Notes: generated by a model not told the origin, from the sequence alone. A DNA stretch of 33,102 nt from JAJDIA01 sp031555145 (GCA_031555145.1 JAVBUR010000044.1:1-33102), one strand, 5' to 3'. Positions 17,169-25,938 are shown, numbered from the stretch's first letter. Numbers and translations: made by a program.

Positions 17169-18044
17169 ATGAGCCGATTTATTAACCCCTTTACAGACTG
17201 GGGTTTTAAACAGATCTTCGGACAAGAGATGCCCAAAGTGTTATTAATCGATTTCCTTAACGACCTGTTGGTCGGCGAACGCGTAATACGCGATCTGCAG
17301 TTTCTCAACAATGAGCAATCGCCCGACTATCAGGAAGGAAAAGGCATCATCTACGACATATTCTGCACCACCGATACCGGTGAACGGATTATCGTCGAGA
17401 TGCAAGGGAGTCCACAAACCCATTTTCGCGAACGCGCGCTCTATTACATGTCGCGCGCCATTGCGAGGCAAGGATTGCGGGGCGACGAAGGAGACTACAA
17501 CATCAATGCCGTTTACGGCGTGTTCTTTATGAACTTCCAACTTCCGGAAGAGGAGCACCGAAAGATGCGCATCGATGTCATCTTGGCAGACCGCGAAAGC
17601 GGCAAATTGTTTAGTGATAAGCTGCGACCGATCTTTATCACGCTGCCGCTGTTCACTAAAGAGGAGAATGAATGTTGTTCGGATTTCGAACGATGGATGT
17701 ATGTACTTAAGAATATGAAAGCATTAGATCGTATGCCGTTTAAGGCCAGAAAGGCTGTCTTCGAGAAGCTCGAAGAAATAGCCGATGTGGGAGCCCTTTC
17801 CCCTGAAGAGCGGGATAAGTACGAGAACAGTCTCCGCGTCTACAACGATTACCTCTCCACCATGAAAGCCGCCGAGCAAAAAGGTGAAGCTATAGGTGAG
17901 GCCCGGGGTGAAGCCCGAGGTGAAGCAAAAGGCGAAGCAAAAGCGCAACTCCGCATCGCCAGCGAGATGAAAGCCAAAGGAATGGATGTTGTCCTGATCA
18001 GCGAACTCACCAAACTCCCCATAGACATTATCAAGGGCCTGTAA
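17169..18044 (+). CDS. Rpn family PD-(D/E)XK nuclease / transposase-like protein
   Basis: The protein has 291 residues. The N-terminus (INPFTDWGFKQIFGQE, LIDFLNDLL, LNNEQ) and the D...ExQ catalytic pattern (YDIFCTTDTGERIIVEMQ) identify the Rpn / PD-(D/E)XK nuclease family transposase group (PF12784). E. coli relatives are DNA endonucleases that promote RecA-independent recombination. The C-terminal tail has five tetrapeptide GEAx repeats encoded by tandem 12-bp units (17883-17942), then an amphipathic segment (MKAKGMDVVLISELTKLPIDII), as is common for the family. No terminal inverted repeats flank it, so this is not an insertion sequence. A strong terminator follows. Confidence 0.9.
   Translation: MSRFINPFTDWGFKQIFGQEMPKVLLIDFLNDLLVGERVIRDLQFLNNEQSPDYQEGKGIIYDIFCTTDTGERIIVEMQGSPQTHFRERALYYMSRAIARQGLRGDEGDYNINAVYGVFFMNFQLPEEEHRKMRIDVILADRESGKLFSDKLRPIFITLPLFTKEENECCSDFERWMYVLKNMKALDRMPFKARKAVFEKLEEIADVGALSPEERDKYENSLRVYNDYLSTMKAAEQKGEAIGEARGEARGEAKGEAKAQLRIASEMKAKGMDVVLISELTKLPIDIIKGL
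17883..17942 (+). repeat. Five tandem 12-bp units coding GEAx
   Basis: Units of the form GG(T/C)GA(A/G)GC followed by four variable bases repeat five times in frame. Being a multiple of three, gain or loss of units by slippage would change tail length without a frameshift. Confidence 0.9.
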
Positions 18045-18061
18045 GGCTGCCTGTATAGTAG

Positions 18062-18098
18062 GGCTTCAAATGCTTCATGGCATTTGAAGCCTTTTTTT
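18062..18098 (+). terminator. Strong terminator after the Rpn gene
   Basis: A perfect 12-bp stem (18062-18073 with 18080-18091), a 6-base loop and a run of seven T (18092-18098). It starts 17 bp after the Rpn stop. Confidence 0.93.
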
Positions 18099-18217
18099 GT
18101 GCCCTTTTCTGCCCGCTGATTCCGGGCATTCCACCCCTTTCCGCCTTGCCTGTCGGTGGTCATAACTACTTTTTCACTCAAAAACGCCCTTGCAACACCC
18201 TCTGTATGACCACTTCT

Positions 18218-18251
18218 ACAAATTGTCGCATATTCTTTGACAAATTGTCGC
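18218..18251. promoter_or_regulatory. Two operator-like direct repeats, 22 bp apart
   Basis: ACAAATTGTCGC occurs at 18218-18229 and again at 18240-18251. The second copy sits in the dyad GACAA-A-TTGTC (18239-18249); the first has TACAA-A-TTGTC. A 22-bp period is two helical turns. A TAnnTTTG element lies just downstream at 18274. The rest of the 384-bp gap 18045-18428 holds the Rpn terminator and this promoter region; I see no gene in it. Confidence 0.65.
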
Positions 18252-18273
18252 CCACCCCAAGAGTGTCCCTGTT

Positions 18274-18281
18274 TACTTTTG
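18274..18281 (+). promoter_or_regulatory. -7 promoter element upstream of the GLUG gene
   Basis: TACTTTTG fully matches TAnnTTTG. There is no TTG at the expected -33 position, and the paired dyads lie at about -44 and -66, which suits an activator-dependent promoter. The 5' leader to 18429 would be about 140 nt. Confidence 0.4.
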
Positions 18282-18428
18282 AGGAAGAGAGGCGCGAAAC
18301 GCACGGTCGATAACCACACCGGCAGCCGTCGCATGATGGTTTTACCGCCGCCGCCCGGTGAACAGTGGTATTCCTCTCAAACGGGATAGATAATGAACAA
18401 CGATTATAGTACTAACAATTAAACAAGA

Positions 18429-21400
18429 ATGAACATGAAGAGACTATTTACTTTCGTATGCCTGCTGCTCGTGGCGACAGTCACGGGGTGGGCACAAGTT
18501 GCACCTTGGACAGGCGCCACAGGCGCAGGTACTAAGGCTGATCCGTATCAAATCACTTCGCAAGCCGATCTGGAAGCGTTCAGGGATGCGGTGAATGCCA
18601 CACCCTCGAATAGCTTTGCCGAGAAGTTTATCAAACTGACGACAGACATTGCCCTGACGTTACCAACGGGTACTGATGCACCCGGCTGGGAGCCGATTGG
18701 GAGATCTGACAAAGAATTCAAAGGTACCTTCGACGGTGGAGGCCACACCATCTCAGGGCTGTGGATCAATCGGCCGACGGAAGGTGACATCGGCCTCTTC
18801 GGTTCCGTAAGAGGATTTCAATGTACCACGAATGCCACTATCAAGAACCTGTCTGTAGCGATTGATGGAACGATAGGCGTGACAGGGAATAATTACGTCG
18901 GTGGTCTGGTTGGATACGTCTATGACGGTGTCATTACGAATTGCGGCGTGTCGGGAAATGTGACGGGGACATGGTATACCGTTGGCGGACTGATTGGCTC
19001 TTATAGCAACTCTAGCGGACATAGAACAACCAACCAGATTACCAACTGCTACGCCACTGGAAATGTATCGGGAGAATATAACGTCGGCGGGTTGGTAGGG
19101 TTTACTGCCTCCCTCGCTATCACCAACTGCTACGCCACCGGACAAGTAACGGCTACTGATACTGCCGACCCTGTTGCAGGCGGGTTGGTAGGGTATAATT
19201 CAAACACCTTCACCAACTGCTATTACAACAGCGGCGCTCTTTCATCAGGTAGAGGTGTAGGTGGTGGGACTACCGATCCTGCCGGTGTTACCGGCAAAAC
19301 CCTCGCCGAAATGAAGACCGCCGATTTCTGCAGTTTGTTTAACAACTCTGGTTACGGTATCTTCTGGGGTATTGATCCCGCTAAGAACGGCGGCTTTCCC
19401 TACCTGCTCGCAACCCCCATCTTCTTTGATGGAAGTGATGGTACGGAAGCTTCTCCCTACGCGATCAATACCCCTGAATACCTGGCAGGACTGGCTAATT
19501 ATATAAGTGACGGGTATGAAACCGCAGGTAAGTATTTTAAAGTAACAGCCGATATCAACCTCACTTCCTATCTCGCCGAGGGTGGCGCAGGCTACAACGC
19601 AGGCGCAGGCTGGAATCCGATTGGGTCTGGCAAATCTTTCCTTGGTGTTTTCGACGGTGGCGGTCATACGATCTCCGGCTTGTGGATCAACAGGCCGGGT
19701 TTGGGTTCTGTTGGCCTCTTCGGATACATCGATGACGCTACGATAAAGAGTCTGGCGGTAAGTCTTGACGCAAAAGGCGTGAAGGGAAACAACAAGGTCG
19801 GTGGGCTGGTTGGGTATTCCAAAAATAGCACTATTACCAGCTGCGCTGTAATAGGAGAAGAGAATGCGGTTATCCAGTATTACTACGGCTATAGTTTCGG
19901 AGGGCTGGTAGGAGAAACCTATGAAGGTGGCATCGAAGCGTGTTACGCTGCCGTGAACGTGGAAGGATACAACTTAATAGGTGGCTTGGTAGGAAATAAT
20001 ACAGCTACCATCACCAACAGCTATGCGACCGGGGCTATTACAGCCAGAGGTACTACTGGCGTTTACTTTGGCGGACTGGTAGGGTATAATGGTGCATCAA
20101 TCATCAACAGCTTTGCGACCGGGAATGTGACCGGAGAAGGGACACTACTGAACTCCGGCGGGCTTGTCGGATGCAGCCCCGGTACGATTGAGAAGTGTTA
20201 TGCAACCGGTACTGTTGACGTAATTGAAAGCGACCCCACTACGCCCAACCATACGGGCGGGTTGGTAGGAAACAATGAGTATCTCACTTATTCAGGCCGT
20301 ATCGATGCTTCCTTCTTCCTCAATGAGGGCGCTAATAGCACCCTGAAAGTAGTAGGCGCTGAAAACGGAACCGTAACCAACTCATCCGGAAAATCCGCAG
20401 CCGAGCTGAAAGATCCGGGCACCTTCACTACGGCTCCTGCCAATTGGAAGTTCGGTGAAGGTGGCATTTGGGCAATCGACGCCACAGGCACTAAAGGCCT
20501 CTACATCAACCGTGGTTATCCCTACCTGAAGGCGTTGGAAAATACGTATGCGGTAGCGCCTCCTCCCTTTGGCGGTGGCGAAGGTACTGAGGCTTCTCCC
20601 TACCTGATCTCCTCTGCCGAGACACTGGCTGTCTTCGCAACCTTTGTTAATGATGGCGGTGATACTGAAGACGTTTATTTCAAACTGACTACCGATATCA
20701 ACCTTGCCAACTATCTCGCCGTGGGTGGCGCAGGCAACAACGCAGGCGCAGGCTGGATGCCGATTGGGAGATATGATAAAGATTTCAAAGGCACCTTCGA
20801 CGGTAACAGCCACACCATCTCCGGGCTGTGGATCAACCGACCGACGGAAGGTCGCATCGGCCTCTTCGGCTACATATCCTCGTCTGCCCTTATCAACGAC
20901 CTGACGGTAGTGATAGACAATGACAATACAAATGCTACAAAAGGAATTACGGGAAATAATTATGTTGCCGGATTGGTAGGTTGGAATAAAGGCGAGGTTT
21001 TAAACTGCGCTGTACTATCCAATAATTCCGGAATTGCCATTACCTTATGCCAGACAAGTGGAAGTCATGCAGGCGGACTGGCAGGGTTTAATGGAGGTTC
21101 AATCATCAGTAGCTATGCCAGAGTTGATATGCAGGGGCCAGAGAATGGGGCGCCCTGTCTTGGCGGACTGGCGGGAAGTAATGCTGATGGTGCTGATGTA
21201 ATTATTTCTTCCTGCTATGCAACCGGGGCTATTACCGCCAGAGGTACTCGCGGTGACTTTGGTGGACTGGTGGGAAATAATGATGCATCAATCGACAACA
21301 GCTATGCGACCGGGAATGTGACCGGAGAAGGGACACAACTGAACTCCGGCGGGCTTGCCGGATACAACCTCGGCACGATTGAGAAGTGCTATGCAACCGG

Positions 21401-22475
21401 TACTGTTGATGTAATTGAAAGCGAACCCGATGAGCCCAACCATACGGGCGGGTTGGTAGGAAACAATAAGCATGATGCGGGAGAAGGTCGTCTTTTTATA
21501 GGCCGTATCGATGCTTCCTTCTTCCTCAATGAGGGCGCTAATAGCACCCTGAAAGTAGTAGGCGCTGAAAACGGAACCGTTACCAACTCATCCGGCAAAT
21601 CCGCAGCCGAGCTGAAAGATCCGGACACCTTCACTACGGCTCCTGCCGATTGGAAGTTCGGTGAAGGCGGCATTTGGGCAATCGCTCCCTACGCCACTGT
21701 CAACGGTGGCTACCCCTACCTGCAATGGCAGCCGACGCACACCGTCACCATGACCGTCGGTGAGGGCTATACCTATACCGTGGGTGGACAGGCGATCACA
21801 GTAACGACAACGATTGCTGTCGCACCGGGCGGCTCGTTCGACTTTTCGTACACTGTGTTGGAAGGCTATGAAGGCACCGGTACGGTGGAAGGCGACGGTA
21901 TAACGGAAGCCGGCGGCGTTTATACGCTGACAGCTGACAAAGACGGACTGACCGTCACCGTGACCGGCCTCACCAAGACCGAACCCGATCCGACTGACCC
22001 CGTCATCACCTATCACACCCTCACCCTGACCACAGGCACGGGCATCGTGATCGACAAGGACAAGTCGTCGTTCCAGATTCAGTCGGGCAATCCCTTCTCG
22101 TTTGTCATCACGTTGGCCGAAGGCTACGAAGGCATGACGCCGACTGTCACGGTCAACGACCGATTGAAAGGCCTCATCTCCATCGGTACCGACAGATGGC
22201 GTTGCATCCTCAGCGAAGTGTATGAAGATACCGACGTGCTGGTATCGCTCAACCTGACAGGCAACGAAGCGGTAGCTGCCCCGCAGCTCTACAGCCGCGA
22301 CGGACAGCTCTTTATCGATGCCCCCACAGGCACAACCTGCGCTATATACAATGTGACCGGACAGGTAGTGGTGAACCGCCGCCTGGCACCGGGCCTCACT
22401 ACGTTCCCGCTGGCTACAGGCATCTATATCGTCAAGCTCGAGGGACTGACGAAGCGAGTCATTGTTAGTAAGTAA
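18429..22475 (+). CDS. Giant secreted GLUG-repeat protein with C-terminal sorting-like domain
   Basis: The protein has 1348 residues. A signal peptide (to about residue 23, GWAQ) is followed by three long modules starting near residues 28, 331 and 711. Each opens with a (D/S)PY-I motif and a TTDINL-like line and continues with GLUG motifs; I count 16 GGLVG-type copies, so a beta-helix-like fold is likely. Two beta-sandwich-like domains follow (about 1104-1190, HTVTMTVGEGYTYTV; about 1195-1280, HTLTLTTGTGIVIDK). The last 65 residues (LFIDAPTG, CAIYNVTGQVV, LATGIYIVKLEG, RVIVSK) resemble type A sorting domains of type IX secretion or the related DUF6383 tail. It is probably a surface protein; the ligand is unknown. 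Start could be 18429 or 18435 (MNM). Confidence 0.87.
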   Translation: MNMKRLFTFVCLLLVATVTGWAQVAPWTGATGAGTKADPYQITSQADLEAFRDAVNATPSNSFAEKFIKLTTDIALTLPTGTDAPGWEPIGRSDKEFKGTFDGGGHTISGLWINRPTEGDIGLFGSVRGFQCTTNATIKNLSVAIDGTIGVTGNNYVGGLVGYVYDGVITNCGVSGNVTGTWYTVGGLIGSYSNSSGHRTTNQITNCYATGNVSGEYNVGGLVGFTASLAITNCYATGQVTATDTADPVAGGLVGYNSNTFTNCYYNSGALSSGRGVGGGTTDPAGVTGKTLAEMKTADFCSLFNNSGYGIFWGIDPAKNGGFPYLLATPIFFDGSDGTEASPYAINTPEYLAGLANYISDGYETAGKYFKVTADINLTSYLAEGGAGYNAGAGWNPIGSGKSFLGVFDGGGHTISGLWINRPGLGSVGLFGYIDDATIKSLAVSLDAKGVKGNNKVGGLVGYSKNSTITSCAVIGEENAVIQYYYGYSFGGLVGETYEGGIEACYAAVNVEGYNLIGGLVGNNTATITNSYATGAITARGTTGVYFGGLVGYNGASIINSFATGNVTGEGTLLNSGGLVGCSPGTIEKCYATGTVDVIESDPTTPNHTGGLVGNNEYLTYSGRIDASFFLNEGANSTLKVVGAENGTVTNSSGKSAAELKDPGTFTTAPANWKFGEGGIWAIDATGTKGLYINRGYPYLKALENTYAVAPPPFGGGEGTEASPYLISSAETLAVFATFVNDGGDTEDVYFKLTTDINLANYLAVGGAGNNAGAGWMPIGRYDKDFKGTFDGNSHTISGLWINRPTEGRIGLFGYISSSALINDLTVVIDNDNTNATKGITGNNYVAGLVGWNKGEVLNCAVLSNNSGIAITLCQTSGSHAGGLAGFNGGSIISSYARVDMQGPENGAPCLGGLAGSNADGADVIISSCYATGAITARGTRGDFGGLVGNNDASIDNSYATGNVTGEGTQLNSGGLAGYNLGTIEKCYATGTVDVIESEPDEPNHTGGLVGNNKHDAGEGRLFIGRIDASFFLNEGANSTLKVVGAENGTVTNSSGKSAAELKDPDTFTTAPADWKFGEGGIWAIAPYATVNGGYPYLQWQPTHTVTMTVGEGYTYTVGGQAITVTTTIAVAPGGSFDFSYTVLEGYEGTGTVEGDGITEAGGVYTLTADKDGLTVTVTGLTKTEPDPTDPVITYHTLTLTTGTGIVIDKDKSSFQIQSGNPFSFVITLAEGYEGMTPTVTVNDRLKGLISIGTDRWRCILSEVYEDTDVLVSLNLTGNEAVAAPQLYSRDGQLFIDAPTGTTCAIYNVTGQVVVNRRLAPGLTTFPLATGIYIVKLEGLTKRVIVSK
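20295..20374 (+). repeat. 80-bp direct repeat, copy 1, within the GLUG gene
   Basis: Identical to 21501-21580. It lies in a longer similar stretch (about 20100-20480 against 21295-21680). The offset is 1206 bp, exactly 402 codons. Confidence 0.93.
21501..21580 (+). repeat. 80-bp direct repeat, copy 2, within the GLUG gene
   Basis: Identical to 20295-20374. Recombination between the two would delete or add 402 residues in frame. Confidence 0.93.
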
Positions 22476-22513
22476 TCTCATGTTCATTCGCATACTCGCC
22501 CTGTAGTATAGCT

Positions 22514-22547
22514 AAGGCCTTAAGGAACCCTCTCCTTAAGGCCTTTT
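22514..22547 (+). terminator. Terminator of the GLUG gene
   Basis: A 13-bp perfect stem (22514-22526 with 22533-22545) with a 6-base loop, ending in TTTT (22544-22547). The stem is strong but the T-run is short. Confidence 0.8.
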
Positions 22548-22584
22548 GCTGTTATAGATGCGGGGCTTATGGCCGGTACATCCA

Positions 22585-22609
22585 TCAGGCTTTCGCCTCC
22601 GCCTGCATC
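22585..22609. repeat. 25-bp repeat, copy B, intergenic
   Basis: Identical to 15222-15246, but here in non-coding DNA between the GLUG terminator and the GH120 promoter. Nearby bases (CGCCTC 22594-22599 with GAGGCG 22620-22625) could form a further hairpin. Confidence 0.85.
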
Positions 22610-22677
22610 TCGCCGAGGTGAGGCGTGCATCTGGATTCGTTTTCATGCCGGGCGGATGCGGGTATGGTGATTATTAT

Positions 22678-22733
22678 GCAGTCTTCGTGTTGCGGAACCA
22701 GGAAGGATGCTTATCTTTGGCCGGCTGATATAG
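22678..22733 (+). promoter_or_regulatory. Promoter module of the GH120 gene, shared with the ATPase gene
   Basis: TTG at 22690-22692 and TATCTTTG at 22712-22719 are exactly 19 bp apart. The whole 56-bp segment aligns without gaps to 25939-25994 with 44 identities, including the spacer (AACCAGGAA) and the stretch after the -7 box (GCTGATATAG). Confidence 0.8.
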
Positions 22734-22765
22734 CTGTTAGTTAAACTCCTCAACTCGTCAAATGT

Positions 22766-24592
22766 ATGAAAAACACATGTATCCTGATGGGTATTCTTCT
22801 ATTGTCCTGTGTGACCTTGCAGGGGAAAGAATACCATGTGTCTGTCAAAGGGAAAGACACCAATCGCGGCACTGCGGCGGCGCCGTTCAAAACTATTAGT
22901 AAGGTCGCAAGCCTGGCTTATCCGGGCGATGTGATCACCGTTCACCAGGGCGTCTACCGCGAGCGGATAAACCCGCCTCGGGGAGGCGAGTCGGCATCGA
23001 GGCCGATCGTCTACCAGGCTGCAAAAGGCGAAAAGGTAGAGGTGAAAGGCTCTGAGGTCATCAAGGGATGGGAACAACTGGACGATAAGACCTGGACGGT
23101 GCAAATCCCCAATACTTTTTTCGGCGATTTTAATCCCTATGCCGATACCATCTACGGCGACTGGCTGGAGAAAGGGAAGTGGTGTCATACCGGAGAGGTG
23201 TATCTCGACGATAAGGCGCTGTTTGAAACGCCCCGGCTGGAGAATGTGCTTTCGAACCATAGCGACACCGCCTACTGGTATGCCCGGGTAGCGGATGGCG
23301 TCACCCGTATCTGGGCCAACTTCGGCGGTAACCCCAACCAGTCGACGGTCGAGATCAACGTCCGGCAATCGGTGTTCTACCCCGACCGCCCCTATGTGAA
23401 TTACATCCATCTCCGCGGATTCACCCTGAGCCATGCCGCCACTCCCTGGGCGCCACCCACTGCCGAGCAGATCGGGTTGGTAGGTACGCACTGGAGCAAA
23501 GGTTGGGTGATTGAAGACAATACCATCAGCTACTCGAAATGCGTGGGAATCACCCTCGGTAAATACGGCGACGAATGGGATAACAAATCCGAATCGGCCG
23601 AAGCCTTCGTGCGGACGACCGAGCGCGCCCTCGAAAACAACTGGAACGGCGAGCACGTCGGAAGCCACACCGTCCGCAACAACCGTATCTCGTATTGCGG
23701 GCAAGCCGGTATCGTCGGAAGCCTTGGCGCCATCTTCAGCCGTATCGAAGGGAATACCATCTTCGAGATTGGGCAGCAGCAATTCTTCTGGGGATACGAG
23801 CTGGCCGGTATCAAGTTTCACGCCCCGGTGGACGTCCTAATCAAAGGCAACCATATCTATCGCACCGAAGGAGGTATCTGGCTCGACTGGATGTCGCAGG
23901 GTACCCGTGTGACGGGCAACCTGCTTCACGACAATACCGTACAGGACTTCTCGCTTGAAGTTAACCACGGCCCCGTCCTGGTTGATCATAATCTCTTTCT
24001 TTCGAAAGAACTGGCCCAAGTGAAACTCTCGCAAGGAATCGTCTTCCTCAATAACTTGATGGCCTGGAAGATCTGGCCGACCGGTAAGGCTGATCCCCGC
24101 GAAACACCGTATCTGGCTCCGCATGATACCCAAATAGCTGGGTTGCACAATTGCCCGTGTGGCGACGTGGCCTACTACAACAATATCTTCACCCGTGTCG
24201 ACCTGACGCCTTACGATGTATGCAACCTCCCCGTGAAGATGGATGGTAATGTCTTCCTGCAGGGAGCCATCCCTTCCGCACAGGAGGCTGCCCCGTATCG
24301 CGACCCCGGTTTCGACCCCGGAATCGCTGTCGTTGAGAAGGCGGATGGCTGGTATTTGCAAATTAATGTGTCGGATCAATGGCTTGCCAACAGCGAGAAG
24401 ACGGCCTTCAGCGTGGCAGATTTTGGCGAAGCACTGATCCCCGGGCAGTCGTTCGAGTATGCCGGCGGTATGCCTGTCGCTCTCGATACCGACTACTTGG
24501 GGAATCGGAAGGACAACCGGCGCGCTTATCCCGGCCCTGTCGATTTCCGCGCATCCGGTACGCAGTTGGTAAAGGTGTTCCCCTTGCCCTGA
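22766..24592 (+). CDS. GH120 beta-xylosidase-like enzyme
   Basis: The protein has 608 residues and is exported (signal MKNTCILMGILLLSC...; either a lipid anchor at Cys15 or cleavage after LQG). Segments YHVSVKGKDTNRGT, PGDVITVHQGVYRE, ANFGGNPNQSTVEINVR, HAATPWAPPTAEQIGL, SKGWVIEDN and QGTRVTGN follow the GH120 family pattern as I remember it from Thermoanaerobacterium XylC. GH120 enzymes are retaining beta-xylosidases with a right-handed beta-helix core. The known nucleophile/acid-base Asp/Glu pair corresponds to D374 (WLDW) and E398 (LEVNHGP). It would release xylose from xylo-oligosaccharides, probably in the periplasm. No SusC/D pair or other glycosidase is next to it. It has its own promoter and terminator. 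Confidence 0.85.
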   Translation: MKNTCILMGILLLSCVTLQGKEYHVSVKGKDTNRGTAAAPFKTISKVASLAYPGDVITVHQGVYRERINPPRGGESASRPIVYQAAKGEKVEVKGSEVIKGWEQLDDKTWTVQIPNTFFGDFNPYADTIYGDWLEKGKWCHTGEVYLDDKALFETPRLENVLSNHSDTAYWYARVADGVTRIWANFGGNPNQSTVEINVRQSVFYPDRPYVNYIHLRGFTLSHAATPWAPPTAEQIGLVGTHWSKGWVIEDNTISYSKCVGITLGKYGDEWDNKSESAEAFVRTTERALENNWNGEHVGSHTVRNNRISYCGQAGIVGSLGAIFSRIEGNTIFEIGQQQFFWGYELAGIKFHAPVDVLIKGNHIYRTEGGIWLDWMSQGTRVTGNLLHDNTVQDFSLEVNHGPVLVDHNLFLSKELAQVKLSQGIVFLNNLMAWKIWPTGKADPRETPYLAPHDTQIAGLHNCPCGDVAYYNNIFTRVDLTPYDVCNLPVKMDGNVFLQGAIPSAQEAAPYRDPGFDPGIAVVEKADGWYLQINVSDQWLANSEKTAFSVADFGEALIPGQSFEYAGGMPVALDTDYLGNRKDNRRAYPGPVDFRASGTQLVKVFPLP

Positions 24593-24627
24593 TCGGTAAA
24601 CCGAAGCGGATTATCGCCCGGAAATAG

Positions 24628-24660
24628 CAGAGGCTGTCCGCCTGCGGACAGCCTCTGTTT
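24628..24660 (+). terminator. Terminator of the GH120 gene
   Basis: A 13-bp perfect stem (24628-24640 with 24645-24657), a 4-base loop and TTT. It may also help end transcripts from the leftward gene that stops at 24691, but that side has no T-run. Confidence 0.85.
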
Positions 24661-24690
24661 GTATAGCACAACCGGTGACGGTTTCTTTCT

Positions 24691-25668
24691 TTATTCGGTC
24701 AGGAGTTCTATTTCTTCCTCGCAGGGGATGATCTCGCGGACATCGAGGTGGATGCCGTAGAAGTCGTAGGCTGGTACGGTGACGATCAGTTCTTTCCCTT
24801 TATAGGTGTCAAACTGGCCGGGGGCAGGGTTGCCGGAAGGGGCATTTTCATAGCCTTGTATCTTGACGCTTTCTTTCACGTTTTGCAGCGCCCAACCATC
24901 GAGTTTGATCGTGATGGTCACTTTCCCGTCGGTGATTTCGGAGAACTGGGCTCTCCCGACAAGGATAGTCTTGCCGGCATAGATAGGAATAAACCTGTCT
25001 TCGCCATACGGGGTATAGGTGGCCCAGTTGCCTTTGCCTTTGCCCTTTTCTTTACCGCCATCGTTATAACCGGGGCCGTCGACCCAGGCTGTTTCGTTGT
25101 CGCCGTAGCATACTTCATCTTCACTGTCTTCCTCGTCGCATACCTGTATGCAGTATTCGAGTATAATGGATCTCTGTTCGTCGACTAAAGGCCATGCTTC
25201 GTCCATCGAGGAGCCTTTGACTTTGGCTATTGTCGCGATCACAACGCATGGCGGAATTTCATCCAGGGGAATTACTTGCGTGTATTCCGTTACACGTTCC
25301 TGGAATTTTACGTTATAAGGAAACTGGCCATATGTCGGCTGCCCACTTGGATTTATGGGTACTTCATAATCATTACCCACATAGAGATAGATCCGGTCCA
25401 AAGGGTATTCTTCGGTTACCAAATAGGTGACGTACAGGTTCTCGGCGTCGTTTCCAATGGCAATCTTGCCGACCATTGTTTCGTCTTCGATGAGCAGGGC
25501 CGTGCTGAGTGGTGTACCACAGTATGCATCAGGTGCAGCGGCACGGGTCAGGATCTCCGCATTGAGAGACTGTTCAAGGGGTTGCTGAAGTTCTGTTTCG
25601 CAGGCATAGAATGCCGTCATGCCCATCAATAGAACGAGGGCGGCGCACAATAGTTTTGAGCGTTTCAT
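24691..25668 (-). CDS. Lipoprotein of unknown function
   Basis: The protein has 325 residues with a signal ending in FYAC (Cys23), followed by acidic residues (ETE), which fits surface or outer-membrane anchoring. One region of beta strands spans about residues 50-165 (LSTALLIEDETMVGKIAIGND, LYVTYLV, IYLYVGNDYEVP). A cysteine-rich acidic segment, an ETAW motif and a glycine/lysine run (GGKEKGKGKGNW) come next. A second beta region ends the protein. The closest impression is of Bacteroidales surface proteins with an ETAW motif; no firm family. The gene is convergent with GH120. A weak TATATTTT is 33 bp upstream (25701-25708). Confidence 0.7.
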   Translation of the reverse strand: MKRSKLLCAALVLLMGMTAFYACETELQQPLEQSLNAEILTRAAAPDAYCGTPLSTALLIEDETMVGKIAIGNDAENLYVTYLVTEEYPLDRIYLYVGNDYEVPINPSGQPTYGQFPYNVKFQERVTEYTQVIPLDEIPPCVVIATIAKVKGSSMDEAWPLVDEQRSIILEYCIQVCDEEDSEDEVCYGDNETAWVDGPGYNDGGKEKGKGKGNWATYTPYGEDRFIPIYAGKTILVGRAQFSEITDGKVTITIKLDGWALQNVKESVKIQGYENAPSGNPAPGQFDTYKGKELIVTVPAYDFYGIHLDVREIIPCEEEIELLTE

Positions 25669-25938
25669 AGAGCTTGTGTTTTAACGTTTAACAAAAAGAA
25701 AAAATATACTTGCACTTTGCAGGCGTTCCGTGTTGGCGTGAGGATGTGGCGTCTTCGTTATCGTCGCAATTATACGCAATTGTTTTGACATATACAAGTA
25801 ATTGGGCGTGATTTGAAAGCAAAACGATGCTGATCTGCGTTATCCTGCGTGCGATAATACCACACGGATATGACGTTGCGGCTACTTGCTGCCGGCTTCC
25901 TTATGCTAACTCCAAAATGATAATATTACGATTTTTTT

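Noticed and set aside
17169..18044. Rpn gene as part of an insertion sequence
   Set aside because: No terminal inverted repeats or target duplication were found around it.
18077..18313. A 78-codon open frame between the Rpn and GLUG genes
   Set aside because: It begins inside the Rpn terminator, covers the paired dyads and -7 box, and has no family likeness.
18429..22475. CRISPR-like regular repeats
   Set aside because: The repeats are protein-coding GLUG modules of uneven spacing, not short direct repeats with unique spacers.
21588..22493. Antisense 301-codon frame in the GLUG gene
   Set aside because: It mirrors a well-supported coding frame and shows no signal or domain.
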